A stretch of 21,769 nt of DNA from a bacterium (GTDB lineage Bacteria > Planctomycetota > J058 > JAJDCP01): the NCBI GenBank assembly GCA_030428695.1, contig JAUIEM010000143.1, forward strand, positions 1 to 21,769, given 5' to 3'. Below are positions 1 through 7,600 of this stretch, piece after piece. Numbering within the stretch: position 1 is the first letter of the stretch; each line of letters starts with the position of its first letter. Both the position numbers and the translations under genes were made by a program. The notes under the pieces were generated by a model. It saw only the letters and a program-made list of their open reading frames with translations. It searched no databases and was not told where the DNA came from.

Positions 1-329
1 CCGCCCGGGAAGGCGCCCGCGGGGCACCTCGCGGACCCGCGGCCGTGGGGCCGTTCGTCGGCAGACAAGGCGACAGATGGCGCTCGATCGGGGTCCCGGT
101 GGCGGATGATTTACGGTAAAGAGACTTGCGTAGAGGGCGCGTGGAGCCGGGGCAGCTGGTCACGACCACCGAAGCGGGTGCGCGGTCGTCGGAGAGGCGC
201 TCGTCCGCGGGATCCTGATCGATCCCCCGCGGGGGACATTCCCCGCTTTTCGCCCGACGGTTCCATCTCCCTTTTCGCCCCGGCGCTTCCGTGGTACCTT
301 GCGGAACCCACACACCGCAAAGGGACGCC
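1..329. other. Left-edge intergenic region upstream of the BMC-T operon
   Basis: I see no convincing gene here. The open frames that cross it have no recognisable protein content. Two small symmetrical elements stand out: an AT-containing odd palindrome TTTAC-G-GTAAA at 110-120 and a perfect 14-bp G/C palindrome TCCCCCGCGGGGGA at 223-236. Either could be an operator or mRNA structure for the operon that starts at 330, but nothing in the sequence proves it. I could not identify a clear -35/-10 pair. A GTG at 291 is in frame with the first gene but has no good ribosome binding site. Confidence 0.4.
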
Positions 330-965
330 ATGGAACTGCGAACCTTCACCTATCTCGACGTGCTGCAGCCGCAGGTCGCCTCCTTCCTCGGCACCGTGTG
401 CCAGGGCTTCCTGCCGCGCGAAGGGCAGGCCTCCCTGTACCTCGAGATCGCGCCGGGCATCGCGATCAACGGCCTGACCGACCGCGTCCTCAAGGCGACC
501 GGGGTCGTCCCCGGCATGCAGATCGTCGAGCGCGCCTACGGGGTGCTCGAGGTGCATGACGACAGCCACGGCAACATCCGCGCCGCCGGCGACGCCGCCC
601 TCGACTTCCTCGGCTGCGGGGAAGAGGGCCGGCTGACACCCCGCATCCTCACCCAGCAGAACATCACCGGCGTCGACGCCCACCACGCGATGCTGATCAA
701 CCGCATGCGCCACGGGCAGATGCTGCTGACCGACCAGACCCTGCTCGTCATCGAGGTGCATCCCGCCGGATACGCCTACTTCGTCGCCAACGAGGCCGAG
801 AAGCACAGCCCGATCGAGGTCCTCGAGATCTACGGCTTCGGCGCCTTCGGCCGCGTCTTCCTCGGCGGCGGGGAGGAAGAGATCCGCGCCGCGGCCTCGG
901 CCGTCGAGCGCAGCATCGCGGCGGTCAAGGGCCGGCCGAACGAGGCCGCGGAGAAGTTCGTGTAG
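330..965 (+). CDS. Bacterial microcompartment shell protein, BMC-T (tandem BMC domain) type
   Basis: This 211-aa protein is a trimer-forming shell protein of bacterial microcompartments, which make pseudohexameric tiles in the protein shell around an enzyme core. Two BMC-like halves are visible: residues about 1-98 (TYLDVLQPQVASFLG, LYLEIAPGIAIN, GVLEVHDDSHGNIRAAGDA) and about 105-200 (LLVIEVHPAGYAYFVANEAE, VLEIYGFGAFGRVFLGGGEE, then a helix EIRAAASAVERSIAAV). Length and motifs resemble, from memory, the double-stacking BMC-T proteins of Haliangium ochraceum (Hoch_5816 type). The start is ATG 330 because AAAGGGA lies about 6 nt upstream; an in-frame GTG at 291 adds 13 unlikely residues. Its TAG stop shares a base with the GTG of the next gene, so the two are probably cotranslated. 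No BMC-H, BMC-P or core enzyme is in the window; these could lie to the left. Family assignment is fairly sure; cargo is unknown. Confidence 0.87.
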   Translation: MELRTFTYLDVLQPQVASFLGTVCQGFLPREGQASLYLEIAPGIAINGLTDRVLKATGVVPGMQIVERAYGVLEVHDDSHGNIRAAGDAALDFLGCGEEGRLTPRILTQQNITGVDAHHAMLINRMRHGQMLLTDQTLLVIEVHPAGYAYFVANEAEKHSPIEVLEIYGFGAFGRVFLGGGEEEIRAAASAVERSIAAVKGRPNEAAEKFV

Positions 966-2779
966 TGGAGTCCCACGGCTCGGTTCGCACCCGGCGCCGC
1001 ACCGAGGCGGTCGCCATCGAGCAGGCCCGCGCGGCGCGCCGGCTGGTGCGGCTGTCGCCGAGCGCGACCGGGTTCGTCCGGCTGCTCCTGCGCATCCTCG
1101 AGTTCGCCTTCCTGCCCGCCGCCTTGATCCTCGCCAGCTGCCTGGTGTTCGCGATGTACGGCGGACCGCTCGAGGCCTGGCGGCTGCTCGGCATCGGGCT
1201 GGTCGGGCTGGTCGGCCACCTGCTGGTCGCGGCGCTGCTCGTCGAGCTGTTCGACCCGGGCTTCGCGGAGAGCGGCCTGCTCGAGATGCCGCGCACCCAC
1301 GCCCGCTACCTGTACTTCTGGCTGCGGATCACGAACTGGATCGCGACGATCTTCGGGCCGGCGGTGTACGTCGCCGGCCGGGCGGGGCTGCCGCGGGAGC
1401 TTCTGATCATCTGCGAGAGCGCCTGCAAGGCGGGCGTGCTCGTGACCTGCGGGGCGCTGCTGTTGCGCCGCGAGTCGCTGATGGCGCTGTTCCCCCGCGC
1501 CGACTCGGCGATCGGCAAGGCCGTCAGCCGGGTCAGCCGGGCGCTGTACCCGGTGCTCGCGACCTACCTGCTCGCGCTGCTCGCGATCTGGACCGTCGGC
1601 TACCTCAACCTGTTCAACTCGATCGCGCGCAGCACGGTGATCGTCATCGGCGTGCTGACCGTCTACCTCGTGCTCTCCCGGGCGGCGACCTGGTTCAGCA
1701 GCAAGCCCCTGCGCGGCTGGCTCGAGACCCGGCTGACCCGGGAGGTCGAGGACGAGAGCAAGGCCGAGGCGCGCGCCCGGGTGCGAGCGCTCGGCGACAG
1801 CTTCAACCAGCTGCTGCAGATCGCGCTGTTCTTCGGCCTGACGGTGTCGGCGGTGCTCAGCCTGCAGGTCGACTGGCAGAGCTTTCGCGAGCTCTTGACC
1901 TTCGAGATCATCCCGGGCACCGCCGGCGGCCCCGACCAGATCGCGATCCCGGGCATCCAGCTGCTCGACGTCTGCTACGCGACCCTGACCCTGTTCCTGT
2001 TCCTGTTCCTCGCTCGCCTGTCCCGCGAGGTGGTGCTGCGCTTCCTGCTCGGCCGCACCGAGCTCGAGATCTCGACCCGGGAGAGCATCGGCACCGGGGT
2101 GTTCGCGGCCGCGGTCGTGTTCGGGGTGTACCTGACGTCGCAGCGGCTCGGCTTCGACCTCGAGCTCCTGAAGTGGATGGCGGGGGCGCTCGGCCTCGGC
2201 CTCGGCTTCGGGCTGCAGAACATCCTGAACAACTTCTTCAGCGGCCTGATCCTGCTGATGGAGAAGCCCGTCGCGATCAACGACCTGATCGAGGTCGACG
2301 ACACGACCGGCTTCGTGCACCGCATCCGGACGCGCTCGACCACCCTCCGCACCCGCGACAACATCTCGGTGATCATCCCGAACTCCGACCTGATCTCGGA
2401 CAAGGTGATCAACTGGAGCCACCGCGACGTGCGCACCCGCATCGCGATCGACGTCGGCGTCGCCTACGGCAGCGACGTCTCGCTGGTGCGCAAGCTGCTG
2501 CTCAAGGTCGCGAGCGACCACGGCCTGACGCTGAAGAAGCCGGCCCCGGAGGTGCTGTTCCAGGACTTCGGCGAGAGCTCCCTCGACTTCCGGCTCCACG
2601 TCTGGACCCGCGACCTGCACGCCGTACCGCGCATCGGGTCCGACCTGCGCTTCGCCGTCGACGCCTCGTTCCGCAACCACAACATCGAGATCCCGTTCCC
2701 GCAGCGGGACCTGCACGTCAAGGAGCTGCCCGCTCCCGCCCCGCCCGCCGATCCGGCGGAGGCAGGCAAGGAGGAATGA
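965..2779 (+). CDS. MscS-family mechanosensitive ion channel with extended membrane domain
   Basis: This 604-aa inner-membrane channel would open under membrane tension and release small solutes during osmotic downshock. About nine hydrophobic segments precede the pore region (roughly residues 45-66, 74-95, 118-137, 147-167, 193-214, 222-241, 282-301, 337-356, 376-393). The MscS pore helix follows at 403-433 with the Gly/Ala-rich GALGLGLGFGLQNILNNFFS and LLMEKP. The beta domain comes next (DLIEVDDTTGFV, RSTTLRTRDN, IIPNSDLI, VINWSHRD), then an alpha/beta C-terminal domain and a Pro/Ala/Glu tail. It is about twice the size of E. coli MscS, so it belongs with the larger multi-TM MscS-like proteins. 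GTG 965 overlaps the last base of the upstream stop codon (TAGTG), with a GGAGA about 12 nt upstream. The TGA stop overlaps the ATG of the next gene. Confidence 0.93.
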   Translation: MESHGSVRTRRRTEAVAIEQARAARRLVRLSPSATGFVRLLLRILEFAFLPAALILASCLVFAMYGGPLEAWRLLGIGLVGLVGHLLVAALLVELFDPGFAESGLLEMPRTHARYLYFWLRITNWIATIFGPAVYVAGRAGLPRELLIICESACKAGVLVTCGALLLRRESLMALFPRADSAIGKAVSRVSRALYPVLATYLLALLAIWTVGYLNLFNSIARSTVIVIGVLTVYLVLSRAATWFSSKPLRGWLETRLTREVEDESKAEARARVRALGDSFNQLLQIALFFGLTVSAVLSLQVDWQSFRELLTFEIIPGTAGGPDQIAIPGIQLLDVCYATLTLFLFLFLARLSREVVLRFLLGRTELEISTRESIGTGVFAAAVVFGVYLTSQRLGFDLELLKWMAGALGLGLGFGLQNILNNFFSGLILLMEKPVAINDLIEVDDTTGFVHRIRTRSTTLRTRDNISVIIPNSDLISDKVINWSHRDVRTRIAIDVGVAYGSDVSLVRKLLLKVASDHGLTLKKPAPEVLFQDFGESSLDFRLHVWTRDLHAVPRIGSDLRFAVDASFRNHNIEIPFPQRDLHVKELPAPAPPADPAEAGKEE

Positions 2780-3918
2780 TGGACGCCCTCGCGCGCTACT
2801 GCGACTACGCCGCGACCACGCCGATCGACGAGGAGGTGGCGGCGCTCGTGCTCGAGACCGAGCGCGCCCTGTTCGCCAACACCTCGAGCCCCCACGTCTT
2901 CGGCCGGCGCGCCAGCGAGCGGGTGGAAGAGGAGCGCGCCCGCCTCGCCGCCCTGCTCGACGCCGACCGGGTCGTGTTCACGGGCACCGGCACCGAGGCC
3001 GACAACCTCGCCATCCTCGGCACGCCCCTCGGGGAGGGCCAGCTCCTGATCTCCGCGCTCGAGCACAAGGCGGTGACCCGGGCCGCCCGGAAGCGCGCGC
3101 GCAGGGACGGGCGCAAGCTGCGCGAGCTGCCGGTCGACGCCCAGGGACAAGTGCGCCTGGACGCGCTCGAGGAGGCGCTGGCGGAGCCGACCGCGCTGGT
3201 CTCGGTGATGGCCGCGAACAACGAGATGGGGGCGGTGCAGCCCCTCGCCGAGATCGCGCGCCTCGCCGGCGCGGCCGGGGCCTGGGTGCACACCGACGCG
3301 ATCCAGTCCGCCGGCAAGGTGCCGCTGTCCCTGGCGGCCCTTGGCCTCGACGCGGCGGCCCTGTCCGCCCACAAGTTCTACGGGCCGAAGGGCGTCGGCG
3401 CCCTCGCCCTGCGCGGCGAGCCGGCGCTCGAGCCGGTGCTGGTCGGCGGCGGCCACCAGTTCGGGCTCCGCCCCGGCACCGAGGACACGCCGCGCATCGT
3501 CGGCATGGTCCGCGCCCTCGAGAAGATGCTCGCGGCGCGCGAGGCCGAGAACGCGCGCCTCGCCGCCCTCCGGGACGGCTTCGAGCGGCGCATGGCGGAG
3601 CTCGACGGCGTGCGGGCCGTCGGCGCCGGCGGCGAGCGCCTGCCACACATCTCGGCGCTGCTGGTGCCGCGGGTCAGCGCGAGCGCGTTGATCGACCGGC
3701 TGAGCTTCGAGGGCTTCGGCATCTCCTCCGGCTCGGCCTGCAGCACCGGCGAGCCGAAGCCGTCGGCGGTGATGCTCGCGATCGGGCTGACGCCGCGCGA
3801 CGCCAAGAGCGTGGTGCGCATCTCGCTCGGCAGCCACTCCGACGAGGCGAGCGTCGCCGCACTGGAGGCCTGCCTGCGGAAGCACATCGCGGGCTTGCGT
3901 GCGCTCGCGCCGGCGTGA
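2779..3918 (+). CDS. Cysteine desulfurase, NifS/IscS-like class V aminotransferase
   Basis: This 379-aa cytoplasmic PLP enzyme would remove sulfur from L-cysteine as an enzyme-bound persulfide for Fe-S clusters, thiolated tRNA or other sulfur acceptors. Family motifs occur in order: YCDYAATTPIDEEV at the N-terminus, NTSSPHVFGRRA, FTGTGTEADNLAI, EHKAV with the PLP-stacking His96, AANNEMGAVQPL, VHTDAIQSAGK, the Schiff-base lysine K199 in SAHKFYGPKGVGAL, LRPGTEDT, and the persulfide Cys321 in SGSACSTGEPK. The cysteine loop looks like the IscS/NifS group rather than the SufS group. Two in-frame ATGs (2776, 2779) follow AAGGAGG; 2779 has the better 4-nt spacing and overlaps the TGA of the channel gene. 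No scaffold gene (iscU, nifU) or thiouridylase gene is adjacent, so the acceptor cannot be named. Confidence 0.93.
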   Translation: MDALARYCDYAATTPIDEEVAALVLETERALFANTSSPHVFGRRASERVEEERARLAALLDADRVVFTGTGTEADNLAILGTPLGEGQLLISALEHKAVTRAARKRARRDGRKLRELPVDAQGQVRLDALEEALAEPTALVSVMAANNEMGAVQPLAEIARLAGAAGAWVHTDAIQSAGKVPLSLAALGLDAAALSAHKFYGPKGVGALALRGEPALEPVLVGGGHQFGLRPGTEDTPRIVGMVRALEKMLAAREAENARLAALRDGFERRMAELDGVRAVGAGGERLPHISALLVPRVSASALIDRLSFEGFGISSGSACSTGEPKPSAVMLAIGLTPRDAKSVVRISLGSHSDEASVAALEACLRKHIAGLRALAPA

Positions 3919-3930
3919 GCGGGGGGTACA

Positions 3931-3960
3931 CAGCAGTACTGCGCGAATATTCGATGCTGC
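3931..3960. repeat. Nested palindromes just after the cysteine desulfurase gene
   Basis: Two perfect 10-bp palindromes lie almost back to back: GCAGTACTGC at 3933-3942 and CGAATATTCG at 3944-3953. They are enclosed by outer arms CAGCA (3931-3935) and TGCTG (3956-3960). The block starts about 13 nt after the desulfurase stop. It could stop transcription or bind a dimeric protein, but no T-run follows it, so a classical intrinsic terminator is not supported. Confidence 0.4.
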
Positions 3961-3975
3961 GGTGTGTATCTCAAC

Positions 3976-4002
3976 GTAGGGGCGGGGTCTACCCCCGCCC
4001 GC
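3976..4002 (+). repeat. REP-like G/C hairpin, copy A
   Basis: GTAGGGGCGGGGTCTACCCC and the following CGCCCGC fold into a stem with one bulged C and a tiny loop. Read in frame it encodes VGAGSTPAR, a string I have seen often in spurious hypothetical proteins from repeat-rich genomes. Copy B (inverse) and copy C (related) lie about 400 bp downstream. The preceding CGGTGTGTA also occurs, reverse-complemented, between copies B and C, so the repeat unit is longer than the hairpin. Confidence 0.65.
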
Positions 4003-4378
4003 AGAGGGGGTCAGCCGGTCAGAGCAAGCGTCGATCGGCCGACATGTGCTGTCACGCTCATTGGAAGAGTGTGGCTTTCTTCGCTGCCGAAGAGGCCGAC
4101 TTACTCCGGCGATTTCGAGGCGTTGATGCGCAAGAATTACGTCAGTGAGTCACCACCAAGAATTGCTAGATCACGTAAGTCTCAGTCTCGCGTCCCCGCT
4201 GGCGACTATGACGGTCTGGCGCTTCGGGCAGGGCAGGCTCAGGCTAGTACCCCGTGCCGCATTTGCCATGTACCACGACGCAAAGAAACAGTAGTCAATA
4301 GTCAGGAGCAGAAATGAGGGGTGGGCTCGGCTTTGAGGCGACGCTCTGTTTCAGTGGATCTGGTTCTGTTCCGGTCCG

Positions 4379-4405
4379 GCGGGCGGGGGTAAACCCCGCC
4401 CCTAC
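4379..4405 (-). repeat. REP-like G/C hairpin, copy B, inverted
   Basis: The reverse complement reads GTAGGGGCGGGGTTTACCCC followed by CGCCCGC. It differs from copy A by one base in the loop (TTT for TCT). Its opposite orientation means that A and B form inverted repeats around 4003-4378. The minus-strand translation is VGAGFTPAR. Confidence 0.65.
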
Positions 4406-4429
4406 CCCGCACACAACGTACACACCGAG

Positions 4430-4455
4430 GTAGGGGAGGGGTTCACCCCCTCCCG
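4430..4455 (+). repeat. REP-like G/C hairpin, diverged copy C
   Basis: GTAGGGGAGGGGTTCACCCC followed by CTCCCG keeps the hairpin of copies A and B with compensating changes: the stem C-G pair became A-T-rich on neither arm but G/C balance shifted from GGGGCGGGG to GGGGAGGGG with CCCCCTCCC opposite. It lies about 24 bp from copy B in opposite orientation, giving a REPIN-like inverted pair with ACACAACGTACACACC between them. Confidence 0.55.
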
Positions 4456-4697
4456 TCGTTGGCCGGGAACCGACGCCCCTCCGGGTCAGGACGTATGCGG
4501 AGGTCAGTAACGGCCTCTTCCCTGGCTTGGCAGCGAGCTCTTGTACGGCTTGACACCGTTGCCGCTTGCGGCGACACCAGAGGTAGAGCCCAGCAGGGCG
4601 TTGATCAAGGGCTGGTTTCGGGAGATCTGCTGTCCCATAGCCTGCTTCGTCCATGTAGGGCCTCAGCCAGCCGTGACCGGGTGGCTCACCGACGGCG

Positions 4698-7600
4698 CTA
4701 TTCCTCCCGCCTCAACCACTCCAGCCAGGCGGCCATCTGCTCGTGCTGGACGACGAAGCGCGGATCGACCGCGGCCAGGGCCGCGCTTGCCTCGACCGCC
4801 TGCTCGAAGCACGCGAGCGCGGCCGCACGGTCGCCCGCCTCGAGCAGGATCTGGCCCGAGCGCTGGGCGACGAAGGCGAGGGACTGCAGGCTCGAGGTCT
4901 GGCCCGCCTCGACGAGCAGGTTGATGTGCTCCCAGGACTCCGCGTAGAGCGCGAGGGCCTCGGTCGGCTGCGCGAGCGTCTCGTGGAGCTGGCCGAGCCG
5001 CGCGATGGTGTTCGCCAGGCTGCGCCGGATCCCGACGCTGTCCGGGAAGGCGGCGAGCAGCTCGGCCTGGAGGGCGCGGGCGTCGTGCAGGGAGGCGCGC
5101 GCGGCCTCGAGCTCGCCGGCCGTCTCCTGGTCGTCGGCGAGGAAGCCGAGGGCGACCGCGACGTTGCGCTGGTCTTCGACGTTGGCGCCGGGCAGGGCGA
5201 CGATGCTGCGGAACAATTCGAGGCTTTCGAGGGCCGCGGACCGGGCGCCTTCGCCGTCACCGGAGCCGCGACGCAGGGAGGCGATGCTGCCGAGGGAGAT
5301 CGCCAGGGTCTGGCGCCGGTCCGGATCGGCGGGGTTGGCCTCGCACAGCGCCCGGGCCAGGGCGAGCTGTTCCTCGTAGGCAGCCCGCGCGGCGCTGTCG
5401 TTCCCGTGCAGCAGTTCGAGGTGGCCGAGGTCGCTCAGCGCCTTGGTGAGGTTCTCCTGGGCTTCGGGATGGTCGGGCTGTCGCTCGAGCAGGGCGCGGC
5501 GCAGCGCGACCGACTCCCGGGTGAGGGCGAGGGCCTCGTCGGGCCGCCCGCGCAGACGCGACACCTCGGCGAGGCTCAGCTGCGCGCGGCTGAGGGACTC
5601 GCGGTAGCCGACCTCCTCCGGGAAGCGCTCGGCGAACCCGGTCAGGGTGGCGATGCTCGCGCGCAGGGTCTCGTCCGCCTCGGCCAACGCGCCCTGCTCG
5701 ATCAACACCCGCGCGATGTCGCGCTCGACCGCCGCCTGCTGCGAGCCCCAGCGCGGATGCCCCGGATACAGCGCGGCGCCGCGGGCGAGCTCGTCGCGGG
5801 CCTCGCCGAGCTCGGCGAGCGCTCCCGCGAAGTCCGCGCTCAGGCGCCGGCTCTGGCCGAGGTTCGCGAGGCAGATGGCGAGGTCGAAGCGCAGGTCCGG
5901 GTCGCCGGGGTCGCTGAGCAGCTGCGCGCGCAGCAGGTCGCGGACCTCCTCGTAGGCGCGGGTCGCCCCGCTCGCATCGCCGAGGGCGCCGCGGGCCTGG
6001 GCGAGGTCGACGGTCAGCAGCCGGACGTCGCGCTGCAGCCCCCGGGACAGCCTGGAGATCTCCCCGTAGGCGGTGCGCGCTTCCTCGAAGCGGGCGATGG
6101 CCTGGGTCGGCTCGCCCCTGGCCAGGGCGATGCGGCCGAGCGCGGCCAGCTGGTCGGCGAGCTGCTCGCGGATGCCGTCGTGCGCGGGCCGTCGCGCGCA
6201 CAGCTCGCGCAGGATCGCGACCGCCTCGAGGCCGCGCTGTTCCTGGCGCGCCAGGTCGCCCGCCGCCGCGTCCAGCCAGGCGATCAGGGACAGGCCGGCG
6301 GCGACCTGGGCCCCGGCGTCATCGTCCTCCGGGTCCGCCTCCCACCAGGCTCGGGCGCGTTCGAGCCCTTCCTCGAGGGCGCGGCGGGCCAGAGCGAGGT
6401 CACCGACCTCGCGGGCCATGCGGCCGACCTTGTTCAGGATGATGATGTGGTCGCTGCGCTCGGCCGGTCCGACCCCGGCCCGGGCCTCGGCGTGGATGGC
6501 GAGGGCCCGCCGGTAGTGGGCGAGGGCTTCGGCGGCGTGGCCCTGGATCTGGCGCAGGTCGCCGAGCTGCACGAAGGCGCCCGCGGCGGTCAGCGACAGC
6601 GAGTCCTCCGCGACATCGCTCGCCCGCAGGGCGTCCAGCCCGGCGAAGGCGCTCTCGAGCAGCTCCTCCCGCAGCGCCCGGCTGGCCGGGCCGGGCAGGT
6701 CGCGCAGGCGCCGGTCGACCGAGAAGATCAGCCCGTTCAGGGTCGAGCGCGCGACCTGCTCGCGCTGGTCGGCGAAGCGTAGGTTGCGCTCGGCGACGGC
6801 CCGCAGGCTGTCGGCCTCGGCGCGCTGCAGGTTCGCGACCGCCCGTTCGCGCTCGGCGGTCGCGCGCGCGCCGTCGACGAGGCTGAGCCCGACCGCGAGC
6901 ACGAGCACGAGCGCCGCGGTCAGCGCCCCCAGGCCCCAGCGCAGGCGGCGGGAGCTGCGACGGGCGCGCGCCCGCTTGCGTTCCCGGTCCGCGACCGCGC
7001 TCTGTAGCGGCGCGGCCTCGGGGTCGTCGGCGGCGAGGCCGGCGATCTGGGCCCGCGCGAGCACCAGGTCGCCGCAGGCCAGCGCCGCCCGGGCGTAGCC
7101 GCGCCGGGCGCGCTGCTCGCCGGCGCGGGCGAGCGGGTTCTCCTCCCACAACAGCCGCGCCTGCTCGAAGCCGACCACCGCGGCCGCGAAGTCGGCGTAC
7201 AGCGCCTGGCTGGTCTCGGGCGTCGGGCGCGCGCGCTGCGGATCGACCTCGAGCAGGCGGGACTCGCAAGCCTGGAGGCGGCGCTCGGCGCGCTCGGCGA
7301 TCTCGTTGCTCTCGTGGTGGCGCAGCCAGTCCTGGACGGCTTCGCGGAAAGACGGGACGTCGGGAAAACGGTCGTCGGGATCCTTCGCCAGCGCGCGCTC
7401 GCACACCGCGCGTAGACCGGCGGGGGTGCGCGGACCGTAGCTGCAGGGCTTTGCCCGGGCCGCGGCCATCAGGGTCTCGAAGAAGGTCCTGCCGCGGTGC
7501 GGCGGCCTGCCCTCGAGCAGCTCGTACAGCATCCCCCCGAGCAGGTAGACGTCCGTGCGGGGCCCGATCCGCGAACCGTCGCCCGCCGCGAGCTCGGGTG

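Larger units (their letters stand above)
3919..4697. other. 779-bp gap between operons, less GC-rich, repeat-bearing
   Basis: No convincing gene. Composition is visibly less GC-rich than the flanks, especially 4060-4360, and the open frames are short with no G/C third-position bias. It holds a nested palindrome block (3931-3960) and three REP-like hairpins listed separately. On the minus strand a 44-codon frame beginning MGQQISRNQPL lies at about 4514-4648; I do not recognise it. The region may be a decayed insertion or repeat landing site. Confidence 0.6.

Noticed and set aside
291..329. GTG 291 as the start of the BMC-T protein
   Set aside because: ATG 330 has AAAGGGA at good spacing and gives the family's usual N-terminus.
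830..2716. Very long open frame on the strand opposite the MscS channel gene
   Set aside because: It mirrors the G/C third-position bias of the real gene; its composition (Arg, Gln, Glu, Val runs) is typical of antisense shadows.
3964..4654. Small proteins containing VGAGSTPAR or VGAGFTPAR
   Set aside because: These strings come from translating the REP-like hairpins; the frames have no Shine-Dalgarno or codon bias.
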